Made by a program: the position numbers and the translations under genes. This document shows positions 7,672 through 16,253 of a stretch of DNA of 50,434 bases, one piece after another. Under the pieces are notes generated by a model. It did no database searches. It had not been told where the DNA came from and saw only the letters and a program-made list of their open reading frames with translations. Numbering within the stretch: position 1 is the first letter of the stretch; the number at the start of each line of letters is the position of its first letter. This DNA is from Pseudomonas sp. GM49 (GTDB lineage Bacteria; Pseudomonadota; Gammaproteobacteria; Pseudomonadales; Pseudomonadaceae): contig NZ_AKJL01000268.1 in the NCBI RefSeq assembly GCF_000282355.1, positions 1 through 50,434 of the forward strand, in the 5' to 3' direction.

Positions 7672-8643
7672 ATGAAATATATCTGTTTGTTTCTGACTGC
7701 TGCCGTGCTGGGGGGCTGCGGAAAATACAACGCAGTCGACACACTGTCTGACGCTAAGTCGGACAGCCGAGACATTAGTCTGTGCGGGGCTGGAGTTGAT
7801 ATCGACAATCGGGTGGGACTGATCATTCGTTCTGAAGCCAACAAGTCAGGGGGTGAGCTTTCGGCTTCTCAGCGCTCCAAAATTCAGGCGGCTGCGGTCG
7901 ATGCAGGGATTTTGTCAGCAAATGACAATTACGAAACCTATGTGAAGTGCATCCTCGAGCTAAATAAGCGACGTGGTGCCACACAGACGCTGAGTTTGCT
8001 ACAGCGCCTGCAACAGCCTGCGCTGAAGGTCTGGCGCCAAGGGTACCAAGGTGAGACCAGTTACATTCGACGTTTGGTAATCGAAAACACAGGTGAGGAG
8101 CTGACTGAACTGCAGGTGACCAAAGCGCCTTTTCTTGTTGTGAGCGAAAGGTGCCCTGTTGGTCAGGCAAAGAAAGGCGACGGAAAAAAGTGTGCTGATT
8201 TACCCATTGCATATATTCCCCTTGCCAATTATTACTCCTCTGTCACTTGGGTTGGGGCCTATAAGGGCGAGCTCTACTCGGTCGATGAAGCACCACATGG
8301 CATGGATGACGTGGTGACGCGGTTCGCGCATGACAATGCTATCCCCGGAACCCAAGCGTTGAATAACAGTCTGGCGCTTCTGGTGAGGGTTCGTTACAAG
8401 GACAAGTTCCAGGACATGCACGAACGCTTCTTCGATGTAACCTTCGAGCAAAAAGAGATTGATGAGGATCTGGGGCAAGCGCTCTTCGCTAACCGTGAAA
8501 AGCTACTTGAGGCAGACTTGGTGGTTGATGTGCGAGAGATTACGGTGTCACGACTGGCAGAGGTCTGGTCAAGTCTTCGCCACCCCGACACTGAGCTGCA
8601 GTCGATCTGGCAACGCTTGGAAAGGCTTCGCTGGGAGGCCTGA
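7672..8643 (+). CDS. Predicted lipoprotein of unknown function
   Basis: The 323-residue product starts MKYICLFLTAAVLGGCGKY: a short charged n-region, a hydrophobic core and a lipobox LGGC, so lipidation at Cys16 is expected. No Asp follows the Cys, which favours outer-membrane sorting. The mature part is soluble-looking, mixed alpha/beta, with no motif I recognise. GAGGG lies just 3 nt before the ATG, a tight spacing. It is transcribed away from the NTPase-nuclease gene and alone. Whether it belongs to that defence gene or is only a neighbour cannot be told from sequence. Confidence 0.7.
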   Translation: MKYICLFLTAAVLGGCGKYNAVDTLSDAKSDSRDISLCGAGVDIDNRVGLIIRSEANKSGGELSASQRSKIQAAAVDAGILSANDNYETYVKCILELNKRRGATQTLSLLQRLQQPALKVWRQGYQGETSYIRRLVIENTGEELTELQVTKAPFLVVSERCPVGQAKKGDGKKCADLPIAYIPLANYYSSVTWVGAYKGELYSVDEAPHGMDDVVTRFAHDNAIPGTQALNNSLALLVRVRYKDKFQDMHERFFDVTFEQKEIDEDLGQALFANREKLLEADLVVDVREITVSRLAEVWSSLRHPDTELQSIWQRLERLRWEA

Positions 8644-8773
8644 GTTCAGCTTGGCGAGCGACGCCCGCGAGAATAATTGCACAGGGGATCTCACTCAGTT
8701 GCTCATGCACTTGAGCAAGCCGCGTTCAGAAACGACTTTTCCGCTTCCTAGTCATAGGAGACCTGCTGTTCCT

Positions 8774-8813
8774 CCGCAGGGCTGTCGCTCCTTTTCGAGC
8801 TGGCGCCCTGCGG
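8774..8813. terminator. Hairpin between convergent genes
   Basis: CCGCAGGGC and GCCCTGCGG form a perfect 9-bp stem around a 22-nt loop. It lies between the convergent lipoprotein and racemase genes, where a bidirectional terminator would be expected. There is no U-tract, so termination activity is uncertain. Confidence 0.4.
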
Positions 8814-8870
8814 GGGCGATTCGCGATCTCGACAGCTAACTATCGCCATTGATGACGTTTGTTGAACCGG

Positions 8871-9896
8871 TTACTTGGACTTCAAGACTTTGGGATTGGA
8901 GTTGCCCCAGATCGTGTACAAGTCAGCCAATAGCGCGCCATTGATGGACTCAAGCTCCGCTTGGGTAATTTCTTCATCACCTTGCCTGTCGTATAGAACG
9001 ACCTCATCGCCTGCCTGCACGCCCTTGATGTCACTGACGTCAACCATCAGGGTGTTCATGGTGACCTTGCCGATCACCGGCGCGCGTTGGCCGTGGATCA
9101 GCACTGAGGCTTTGTTGGAGAACGCCCGTCGATAACCGTCGGAGTAGCCGGCCGGTATGTTGGCGATCAAGGAGTCCTTGCTCAGGGTAAAGGTACGGTC
9201 GTAGCTGATTGTACTGCCCGCCGGGTAGGCATTGACCGCCGCGACCCGCGATTTGAACTGCATCACTCGTTGAAACTCGTTATGCCCACCCACTGGGTAG
9301 CCGTAAAGCGCAGCCCCCGGGCGCACCATGTCCAACCATCCTTCCGGCACCTCAAGCGTGGTGAAGGTATTGGCACAATGCAGGGTGATCCGGCTGCGGT
9401 CCAGTTTGGCGTGTTCGATCAGCCAGCCGGACTGCTCCTTGAATTTGGCCAGTCCCTGAAGGACATCCTCTCGTTCTTCGACCGGGAAGTGGGTCATGAT
9501 TCCAACGATATTCAGATGATCCAGCCGAGTCAGATCCACCGCCTGTTGTTGCCCCTCAGCCGTGCTCATTTCCAGACCGTTGCGGCTCATGCCCGCCGAA
9601 TTCAGTGCCAGGTGAATCGGCAGCTTGGCGCCCTTGCGGTCGGCCAGTTCATTGAGTTGACGTGCAACCTCCAGATTACCAACCAGCTCTTCGATGTTGT
9701 AACGCAATGCATTCTCGACTTCTTCAACGGTAGCGCTGCGCAAACGCATCAGGCGTCCCTTGAAGCCTTTCGCCCGTGCAACACGCGCCTCCTCATTGCT
9801 CGCTACGCCGATACAGGTGATTCCCATCCTGATGGCGGAAGGGATCAGTAAACCAATGCCATTTCCATAAGCGTCGGCTTTCATTACGGCACACAT
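8871..9896 (-). pseudogene. Alanine/broad-specificity amino-acid racemase, 5'-truncated
   Basis: The remaining 341 residues are a fold-type III PLP racemase. MCAVMKADAYG carries the PLP lysine only six residues in, and ANIPAGYSDGY holds the catalytic-tyrosine region. Periplasmic broad-specificity racemases (Bar/BsrV type) are about 409 residues with a signal peptide. Here the signal peptide and first barrel strand are missing. Homology-like sequence continues upstream (WQRLAGKSQ) but meets an in-frame TGA about ten codons before the ATG, and no good ribosome site precedes it. I infer that the 5' end was lost in the rearrangement that placed the catabolic cluster here. Activity is unlikely, since the N-terminal part of the barrel and export are lost. 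Confidence 0.75.
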
Positions 9897-10027
9897 CTGG
9901 CTTTTACCCGCCAGGCGTTGCCATCATCGATTTCCAGTCTGCTGGCTGAGGCTTCGAGTCCACTCCAGTTCCTTCGTATAACGCTTGCTTCTAGTTATTC
10001 ATAATCCGAGCTATTTGCTCCAGAACC

Positions 10028-10055
10028 CGGCTGCGCCTAGGTTAGCGCCTAGCCG
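10028..10055 (+). promoter_or_regulatory. Leader inverted repeat upstream of the catabolic cluster
   Basis: CGGCT (10028-10032) pairs with AGCCG (10051-10055) and an inner GCGC pairs with GCGC, around CTAGGTTA. The same leader, with a stronger 7-bp stem, precedes the duplicate gene at 27734. Conservation of pairing in both copies suggests an operator or RNA structure controlling the downstream gene. Confidence 0.45.
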
Positions 10056-10100
10056 AGCTTCAAGCTTTGCGTAAAAGAACAACAACAAGAGAGGCGAATA

Positions 10101-11018
10101 ATGCCTGTGATAACCATCGGTATGGTGGGAATCGGCCAGCTTGGCCTTCCTATCGCTACCAACCTGCTAGCGGCCGGATTTCGCGTTGTCGGTTACCGAC
10201 GTCGAGATCGCGAGGCCTTCATCCGTCAGGGTGGCATCGCGCTCGAAAGCCCGACCGATGTAGCGGCGCAAGCCAACTTCATCCTCACTTGCCTGCCGAG
10301 CGAAGTGGCCCACATGGACATCATGGAGGGGCCTGATGGCCTGCTTCAGTCCATAGGACCACAGCACACGCTCATCGAGATCGGCACCTATCACAAAGCC
10401 TTCAAGCAACGAATGGCTCAGCGCATCGAACAACGTGGTGCGCGGGTGTTGGAAGCGGAGGTCAGTGGTACTCCATCAATGGTTTCGCAACGCAAGGCTT
10501 CCTTGTTTCTGGGCGGTGACCCTGAGTTGGTGGAGCACTGCAAGCCGGTGCTCGATGCAATCGCCGACATCCAGTTCCACATCGGTGGGTTTGGGTGCGC
10601 AGTCGCGATGAAATTGATCGCCAACTATCTCGTGACTATTCACACCCTGGCAGCAGCCGAGGCGTTAAACCTTGGCGTGAAAGCAGGGTTCAGCGCACAG
10701 CAGGTGGTTGAGGTGATACGCCAAAGCGCGGGTGGCTCAACGATGTTCAGCGCAAGAGCACCGATGATGGCTGATCGTCATTTCCTGCCGGCGCCAGGAC
10801 CTTTCGCCACGCTGGAAAAGTACATCGACATGGCCAGTGAGCTGTCCGAGGAACTCGGTAGCGCCGCGCCTTTGTTCAATGCCGCCAAACCCTACTTCCT
10901 AAGGGCTATCGAAGAAGGCATTGGTGAAGAAGATATCTCGGCAGTGATCAAGTTGATCGAAGCCGACTCCCAGGCCGACTCCCAGGCACCTTCCAAAAAA
11001 GAGAAAACAACATGCTGA
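10101..11018 (+). CDS. 3-hydroxyisobutyrate-dehydrogenase-like NAD(P)-dependent oxidoreductase
   Basis: The 305-residue product has an N-terminal Rossmann fold (GMVGIGQLG; G10-x-G12-x-x-G15). The beta-hydroxyacid dehydrogenase substrate loop reads EVSGTPSM (about 120-127), and the catalytic Lys/Asn pair lies in AMKLIANY (K171, N175). Family members oxidise 3-hydroxyacids or reduce tartronate-type semialdehydes; the substrate here is not evident. The C-terminal tail repeats ADSQ. The ribosome site AGAGAGG precedes the ATG. It is the first gene of the forward catabolic cluster and overlaps the next gene by 7 bp, suggesting translational coupling. A truncated paralogue with the same leader lies at 27734. 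Confidence 0.85.
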   Translation: MPVITIGMVGIGQLGLPIATNLLAAGFRVVGYRRRDREAFIRQGGIALESPTDVAAQANFILTCLPSEVAHMDIMEGPDGLLQSIGPQHTLIEIGTYHKAFKQRMAQRIEQRGARVLEAEVSGTPSMVSQRKASLFLGGDPELVEHCKPVLDAIADIQFHIGGFGCAVAMKLIANYLVTIHTLAAAEALNLGVKAGFSAQQVVEVIRQSAGGSTMFSARAPMMADRHFLPAPGPFATLEKYIDMASELSEELGSAAPLFNAAKPYFLRAIEEGIGEEDISAVIKLIEADSQADSQAPSKKEKTTC

Positions 11019-11326
11019 TTGAACAACGTACCTATCAACTCAAGCCTGGTGCCCTGCACGAATTCCTGCGTGCTTACGAGGAGGAAGGGCTGCCACTTCA
11101 GGGCGAGGCACTGGGCAACCTGATCGGTTATTTCAAGCCGGAAACGGGGGATATCAATCGGGTGATTCAGTTGTGGGGATATTCCAGCTACGAGGACCGT
11201 GCCCAACGCCGCGCGGCGCTGTCCAGTGATCCAAGATGGCGTACGTTCCTTGGCAAGAACGGCCATCTGGTGGTTGCCCAGCAGGTGGAACTGTTGAGCG
11301 CCGCACCCTTTTCCCCTATTCGTTAA
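11012..11326 (+). CDS. NIPSNAP family protein
   Basis: The 104-residue protein has the dimeric ferredoxin-like pattern of bacterial NIPSNAP proteins: IEQRTYQLKPG at the start, GYFKPETGDINRVIQLW in the middle, then YEDRAQRRAAL and DPRW. Such proteins are common in aromatic and terpene catabolic clusters, but their role is poorly defined. The start overlaps the upstream gene and the next gene is 15 bp downstream, so it belongs to the same transcript. It may assist or catalyse an isomerisation or decarboxylation step, which is inference. Confidence 0.85.
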   Translation: MLIEQRTYQLKPGALHEFLRAYEEEGLPLQGEALGNLIGYFKPETGDINRVIQLWGYSSYEDRAQRRAALSSDPRWRTFLGKNGHLVVAQQVELLSAAPFSPIR

Positions 11327-11341
11327 AAAGGAGCGTCCAAG

Positions 11342-12274
11342 ATGATTCGTTCTCTACAACACGTAGGCGTGACTGTTCCGGATCTGGAAGTGGGTCGCTC
11401 CTTCTACGAAGCTGTCGGGCTCGAAGCCCGCATGGCCGGTGATCATTTGGTGTTGCGCTGTAAGGGGCGCGCCCAGGATCAAGTGCGACTGATGCCCGGC
11501 ACCACAAAGCGCCTGAGTTATATCTCGTTTGGTACCGATGCAGAGGGCCTGCAGACTATTCGAGAAAGCCTGAGCTACCACGGTGTGGTCATCCATCCGG
11601 CACCGTTTGATATCGGGCAAGACGGATTGTGGTTTCGTGATCCGTCCGGCGATTGGGTTCACGTAACCGACGCCGACTCCATGCCGTTAGCTCCTTTGCC
11701 GACGCCAGAGTCGAACACCCCGGGCCGTTACCGCCGCATCGGTCAGCGCGGATGCACACCGTCCTCGAAGTTGCGTCGAGTGACACCGTTGCGCTTGGGT
11801 CACTTGATCAAATTCACCCCCGATGTGGATCGTTCGATTGATTTCTATACCCAGGTGCTAGGGATGAAAGTCTCTGATCGCGCGGGGGACAAGATCGCCT
11901 TTCTACGGTGTGGCTGTGGCGGTGATCACCATGTATTGGGCCTGGCCAAGAGCAGCCATAGCGGTCTGCATCATCTCAGTTTTGAGGTGATGGGTATTGA
12001 TGAGATCGAATTGGGCGCTCAACACCTGATGAGCCTGGGCTACGAAAGCGCTTTTGGCCTTGGACGACATGTGGCCGGCTCCAATTACTTTCATTACATC
12101 CGCGACCCTTGGGACAGCATGGTCGAATACTTCTGGGACATCGATGTCATTCCCGAAGATGACAGCGAATGGCTGGCTATCGATGGGGCACCACCAGACC
12201 TGATCGCCGTGTGGGCAACCAATCCACCACCTGAAGCCTTCATTCAGAATTTCGAGGCGGCGCGTGATGAGTGA
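11342..12274 (+). CDS. Type I extradiol dioxygenase-like VOC protein (first copy)
   Basis: This is a 310-residue two-domain VOC protein. The N-terminal domain (about 1-115) begins LQHVGVTVPDL. The C-terminal domain (about 148-270) carries the metal triad of extradiol dioxygenases: H154 in LGHLIKF, H210/H211 in HHLSFEV and E262 in MVEYFWD. It also has the active-site pattern GLGRH...F.YIRDP around 239-255. This pattern fits an Fe(II) or Mn(II) ring-cleaving enzyme acting on a catechol-type substrate. It is coupled to the next gene by an 8-bp overlap. It is not a close look-alike of catechol 2,3-dioxygenase (XylE/DmpB), so its substrate may be a substituted dihydroxy ring. Confidence 0.8.
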   Translation: MIRSLQHVGVTVPDLEVGRSFYEAVGLEARMAGDHLVLRCKGRAQDQVRLMPGTTKRLSYISFGTDAEGLQTIRESLSYHGVVIHPAPFDIGQDGLWFRDPSGDWVHVTDADSMPLAPLPTPESNTPGRYRRIGQRGCTPSSKLRRVTPLRLGHLIKFTPDVDRSIDFYTQVLGMKVSDRAGDKIAFLRCGCGGDHHVLGLAKSSHSGLHHLSFEVMGIDEIELGAQHLMSLGYESAFGLGRHVAGSNYFHYIRDPWDSMVEYFWDIDVIPEDDSEWLAIDGAPPDLIAVWATNPPPEAFIQNFEAARDE

Positions 12275-12644
12275 TAGCTCTACGACCAAGGAACTGCTGG
12301 CAGGGATGTTGAACAAGCCGCTGTTCGTGGTCATGCGTACGCCACGGGACCTGACCCGCGTACCAGAGCTGCTGGACGCCCACTTGAAGTGGGCGATTCT
12401 GGCGCAGCAACGCGGCGAGTTGTTCGCTTCCGGGCCCTTTGTCTCGGATCAGACCCTTCCCGGTGAGCTGGGGGGTATGAGCATTTTGCGTGCGGCGGAT
12501 CATGCCGAAGCACTGCGCATCGTCCAGTCAGATCCCTTTATCGCCCACGGCGTTTATGACGTGGATGTACGCAAGTGGCTGCTCATGGAAGGCGGCCTCA
12601 CGCTCCACGTCAGCTTTTCCAACCAACGCTTTTCGCTCCTGTGA
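12267..12644 (+). CDS. YciI family protein
   Basis: The 125-residue product matches the YCII fold: LFVVMRTPRDLT, then HLKWAILAQQRGELFASGPF, and RIVQSDPFIAHGVYDVDV. In this family a conserved His/Asp pair is thought to be catalytic; H and D residues occur in HLKW and DPFI. Muconolactone isomerase and related small alpha/beta enzymes share the fold, so a role in rearranging a ring-cleavage product is possible. The ATG at 12267 is preferred to the GTG at 12264. It overlaps the upstream dioxygenase gene and is followed after 10 bp by the FAH gene. Confidence 0.8.
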   Translation: MSDSSTTKELLAGMLNKPLFVVMRTPRDLTRVPELLDAHLKWAILAQQRGELFASGPFVSDQTLPGELGGMSILRAADHAEALRIVQSDPFIAHGVYDVDVRKWLLMEGGLTLHVSFSNQRFSLL

Positions 12645-12654
12645 TGGTGGCCCC

Positions 12655-13608
12655 ATGAAGTATCAGCTTTTCACCTATCGGACGGATGTCCAGTCAAACG
12701 CAACCGGCCTGCTTGTTGGCGAATACGCCTATGATCTTGGTCAGCTTGTGGCCAAGGCCGGCCTTGAGTTGCCGGCAGCTTCCCTCGATGCATTGCTCGA
12801 GTTCTGGGAAACGTCCAATCCGCAGCTGCAAAAGCTTGCAATGGCAGTGTTTGAAGCGCCAGCACTCTATGAGTCGCAGCGGCTTGATCTTGCCACGTTG
12901 CACTTTGCTCCGTTCCTGGAACGTCCAGGCACGATCTATTGCGCGGGAGCAAACTATCGAGACCATGTCGAAGCCATGGCCCGTGCGTTCAACATGAAAC
13001 TGTCGCTGGATCCGCGCAGCGAGGGCATTGCTCCCTGGCATTTCATCAAGCCCGGCCGCGGCAGTCTGGTCGCACACAAGCAAGCGGTAGACTTTCCGGC
13101 AGGTGTCCGCATGCTCGATTGGGAAGCCGAGTTGGCGGTAGTGATCGGCAAGCGAGCGTCGCGTGTCTCCATTGAAGAGGCGCTCGACTATGTGGCGGGT
13201 TACACCTGCGCCAATGACCTGTCCGCGCGTGATCGGCTGCGTCGCGAGCAAGTCGACCCCAGCTCGCCGTTTCGCTTCGATTGGATTGGCCACAAATGCT
13301 TCACGGGCTCTTGCCCACTGGGCCCTTACCTGACGCCGGCACAATTTGTCAAAGATCCCGAGAACCTGGACATCAAGCTGTCGAGGAATGGGGTGTGGGT
13401 ACAGGATTCCAATACTCGCAACCATATGTACGGCATCGCAGAGCAGATTTCCTATCTGAGCCAGACCATCGATCTGTTTCCCGGTGATGTTCTGTTGACG
13501 GGAACACCGGCGGGCGTGGGCATGGAAAGCCACACATTCCTGGACCGCGGCGATGTATTGAAAGTCTGCATCGAAGGGCTTGGCGAGCTGGAAACCACTA
13601 TTCGGTAA
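12655..13608 (+). CDS. Fumarylacetoacetate hydrolase family enzyme
   Basis: The 317-residue protein has the FAH C-terminal domain from about residue 92. GTIYCAGANYRDHVEAM holds the catalytic-type His104, DWEAELAVVIG carries metal-binding E157 and E159, and TCANDLSARD has D188. Near the C terminus is DVLLTGTPAGVG. Family reactions are hydrolysis or decarboxylation of 2,4-diketo acids such as acylpyruvates, the products of gentisate- or homoprotocatechuate-type cleavage. I chose the ATG at 12655 because MKYQLFTYR starts the recognisable N-terminal domain and GGTGG lies upstream; an open frame extends back to 12490 but overlaps YciI. It probably cleaves the product of one of the two dioxygenases. 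Confidence 0.85.
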   Translation: MKYQLFTYRTDVQSNATGLLVGEYAYDLGQLVAKAGLELPAASLDALLEFWETSNPQLQKLAMAVFEAPALYESQRLDLATLHFAPFLERPGTIYCAGANYRDHVEAMARAFNMKLSLDPRSEGIAPWHFIKPGRGSLVAHKQAVDFPAGVRMLDWEAELAVVIGKRASRVSIEEALDYVAGYTCANDLSARDRLRREQVDPSSPFRFDWIGHKCFTGSCPLGPYLTPAQFVKDPENLDIKLSRNGVWVQDSNTRNHMYGIAEQISYLSQTIDLFPGDVLLTGTPAGVGMESHTFLDRGDVLKVCIEGLGELETTIR

Positions 13609-13620
13609 CACCTTGCTGAA

Positions 13621-13643
13621 GGCCGGGCAATCAACACCCGGCC
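13621..13643 (+). terminator. Hairpin after the FAH gene
   Basis: GGCCGGG and CCCGGCC form a perfect 7-bp stem around a 9-nt loop, followed by GTTTAAT. It lies 12 bp after the FAH stop codon and probably causes at least partial termination, splitting the cluster into two expression levels. Confidence 0.6.
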
Positions 13644-13792
13644 GTTTAATAACTCAACTGTTTGCAGCGTCCTGACAAATGACTGTGTGCTTCGCTGCGC
13701 CTGAAATTTGCCAGTCGCCTTTCAGTAACGCCAGCACTGAAAGCTGCAAAAAAACTCTCCTCCGTCATACAAAAATAACAATGGTACATGAG

Positions 13793-14740
13793 ATGAGCAC
13801 ACCAAGATCAAATGCTCTGCGCGCGACAAGCGCCTGGATCAGCACCCTCTGCATCGGCCTTCTTTGCGTTCCGCTGGCCCAGGCAACAGAAGGCGGCGGC
13901 ACCTCATACCCACTGGGTGTGAATACGGTTCTCGCGGGAAAGATGCCACCGCCAGGCTTTACCGAGTTTTTCTACTTGTCCGACTACAGCGCGAATAAAA
14001 CGCTGGATGGCGATGGCAATCAAAAACAAGGTATTCACAACTTTGACCTTGATGTTCAAGCACTGTCGATGCGAGTGGATTACGTCTACCAGGACTTCTC
14101 GATACTGGGTGCCAAGCTGGCCAGTCGCATTGCCTTGCCCTTAGTCAAGGGCGACGTCAAGTTCGATGTCGATACACCGGCAGGGCGCGTTCATCGCAGC
14201 GATCACCAAGAAGGCATCGGCGATTTGACGGTAACTCCATTTGTATTGGGGTGGAGCTCTCCACGGTACAGCCAATTATTCGCGCTGGATGTATTTGCGC
14301 CCGTAGGATCCTATGACAAGGACCGCCTTTTCAACCCGGGTCGAAATTACTGGGCTTACGGACCATGGTACTCGTTTACTGCCTATCCATTGGAGAAACT
14401 GGAGGTCAGCGCCAAGCTCATTTATATGTTCAATGGTGAGAACTCCGCTACCCACTATCGCTCCGGCCGTGAGTTCAACGCCGACTACAACATTGGCTAC
14501 AACATCACTCCCGAATGGCAAGTGGGCGTGAACGGCTATGCGTATAAGCAGCTCAGCGATGATGAGAAGAATGGTCAGACGTATTTGGATGGTAACCGTG
14601 GTCGGGTCGTCGCAATCGGCCCCTCGATCAAATACCAAACCCCGGCAATCGGGTTTGTCATGAAAGTGCAGCACGAAATGCTAGTCGAGAACCGTGCCGA
14701 AGGTAATAAATTCTGGCTGCAGGCCGTTTACCGATTCTGA
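13793..14740 (+). CDS. Outer-membrane MetA-pathway (SphA-like) protein
   Basis: From the ATG at 13793 the product is 315 residues with a signal peptide (hydrophobic core TLCIGLLCVPLAQA, cleavage before TEGGGT). The mature part is rich in alternating aromatic beta-strands and ends LQAVYRF, an outer-membrane C-terminal Phe signature. It fits the Phenol_MetA_deg family, thought to be outer-membrane proteins that admit aromatic compounds. In-frame starts at 13679 and 13781 also exist; the one chosen gives a standard signal peptide, though no strong ribosome site is visible. It precedes the MFS permease, so the two may supply the pathway with substrate. Confidence 0.8.
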   Translation: MSTPRSNALRATSAWISTLCIGLLCVPLAQATEGGGTSYPLGVNTVLAGKMPPPGFTEFFYLSDYSANKTLDGDGNQKQGIHNFDLDVQALSMRVDYVYQDFSILGAKLASRIALPLVKGDVKFDVDTPAGRVHRSDHQEGIGDLTVTPFVLGWSSPRYSQLFALDVFAPVGSYDKDRLFNPGRNYWAYGPWYSFTAYPLEKLEVSAKLIYMFNGENSATHYRSGREFNADYNIGYNITPEWQVGVNGYAYKQLSDDEKNGQTYLDGNRGRVVAIGPSIKYQTPAIGFVMKVQHEMLVENRAEGNKFWLQAVYRF

Positions 14741-14827
14741 ACTTTGCCTCTTTCCAGGGTCGCAATAAACAACATCGCGGCCCGCGGAACGAACATCACT
14801 GTCCAATAATTAAAAGCAGGTGAAATC

Positions 14828-16063
14828 GTGACTGGAATATCCAAGTGGCATGTACTGATCGGCGGATTCATCGCCTACCTTTTTGATGCAATGGAGATCA
14901 TCCTGCTTACGCTCGCTCTGCCGGTTATCCGCCAGGACCTGGGTTTCAGCCTCCATGAGGTGGGTGCGCTGGCTAGCGCTACATTGCTGGGTATTGGTGT
15001 GAGCGGCGTTGCCACAGGTTGGTACTCCGACAACTTCGGTCGGCGCAAGGCATTGATTGCATCGCTGGCGATCTTCGGCACACTGACCTGTTTCTTTGCA
15101 TTCGCTCATGATCTCTACGTAATGGCGGGCCTGAGGTTTGTCTCTGGTCTTGGCCTTGGCGGGGTATGGACGATCCTCTCGGCTTATATCGTCGAAACGT
15201 GGCCGCCCAAGCAACGCGCTAGAGCCATATCCTTCGTGATCAGTGCCTTCCCAGTTGGCGCCATCGTGGCTGCGCTGGCAGCAAAGTTCATGCTGCCGGA
15301 ATGGCGTTTGATGTTTTTCGTGTCCGGTGCCTCGGTGATACTGCCGATTATTTATGTATTTTTTCTGATTCCGGAATCGCCGGCCTGGAAGGCTCAGCGC
15401 AATACACAGGGCACTACTGCGCAGCGGATATCGGTCAGGGAGATTTTTTCGCCTGAACTACTTCGTTACACCCTGCTGGGGTCTCTTGCAGCCAGCTTTG
15501 CGTTGCTTGGTTCCTGGGGCGTCAGCACGTGGCTGCCCACCTACCTGATACAGGACCGTGGCTTGAGTCTGGCGTCGATGACCAGCTTTATGGCGGTACT
15601 CCATCTCGGGAATTTCTTTGGCCTGAACGTATTCGGCTTCATCGCCGATCGCATTGGCAAGCGGCTTACGATTGTTATATCGCTGTTGCTGACATCCATG
15701 ATGGCGCTGGTCTATGTCTATACCACCCACACCCAATCGCTGATCTGGATAGGGGCGGGGTACGCATTTTTCATGGTGTTCGCTGGGTTGTTCGGTTCTT
15801 ACTTCAGCGAGATGTACCCCATCCGGGTGCGAACGCTTGGAGCGGGCTTCTGTTTCAATGCGGGTCGCGGACTGGCGGCTTTCGCACCCGTGCTGCTCAG
15901 TGGCATTGCCAGCTTCTATAGCCTGGCAGCGGGATTGATCGTCTGCGCCGGCTTCTACGTCATTTCCGCATTGTTTGTGTTCTCCATGCCAAGGAGTAAA
16001 ACAGTGAATGAAGTCAGTACGCAGGCAGGCGCTTCAGACATTGCCAAGGAGGCAATCGGGTGA
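14828..16063 (+). CDS. MFS transporter, aromatic acid/sugar acid type
   Basis: The 411-residue protein starts at a GTG preceded by AGGTGA. It has about 12 hydrophobic segments, the MFS loop motif DNFGRRKAL between TM2 and TM3, an acidic TM1 (FDAMEIILLTLALP) and an IPESPAW segment after TM6. This resembles the aromatic acid:H+ symporter and related organic-acid permeases of the inner membrane. Placed after an outer-membrane channel-like gene and before ring-cleavage genes, it probably imports the cluster's substrate. A strong terminator follows. Confidence 0.85.
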   Translation: MTGISKWHVLIGGFIAYLFDAMEIILLTLALPVIRQDLGFSLHEVGALASATLLGIGVSGVATGWYSDNFGRRKALIASLAIFGTLTCFFAFAHDLYVMAGLRFVSGLGLGGVWTILSAYIVETWPPKQRARAISFVISAFPVGAIVAALAAKFMLPEWRLMFFVSGASVILPIIYVFFLIPESPAWKAQRNTQGTTAQRISVREIFSPELLRYTLLGSLAASFALLGSWGVSTWLPTYLIQDRGLSLASMTSFMAVLHLGNFFGLNVFGFIADRIGKRLTIVISLLLTSMMALVYVYTTHTQSLIWIGAGYAFFMVFAGLFGSYFSEMYPIRVRTLGAGFCFNAGRGLAAFAPVLLSGIASFYSLAAGLIVCAGFYVISALFVFSMPRSKTVNEVSTQAGASDIAKEAIG

Positions 16064-16078
16064 CCTGATTCGTTGGTG

Positions 16079-16114
16079 AAAATGCCTCGTATCTGTAGAT
16101 ACGGGGCATTTTTT
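16079..16114 (+). terminator. Rho-independent terminator after the MFS gene
   Basis: A stem with arms AAAATGCC-CGTATC and GATACG-GGCATTTT (one T/G wobble) around a TGTA loop is followed by a run of eight T residues. It is the clearest terminator in the window and implies that the genes from 16254 onward have their own promoter. Confidence 0.9.
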
Positions 16115-16253
16115 TTACCCCGAAAAACTGGATGCAGAGGGTGATACGCGTATAAATAAATCAGATAGCGTGAATAACTAATATTTGCTTCTTTTATTTA
16201 TTGGCCAGCGGGAAGATGGTTCCCAGACAACAATAAATAAGAGGACATGCCTC

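Noticed and set aside
7362..7751. 129-codon plus-strand frame upstream of the lipoprotein
   Set aside because: It overlaps the lipoprotein start in another frame and shows no family signature.
12694..13611. 305-codon minus-strand open frame opposite the FAH gene
   Set aside because: No ribosome site or motif, and the FAH frame on the plus strand explains the region.
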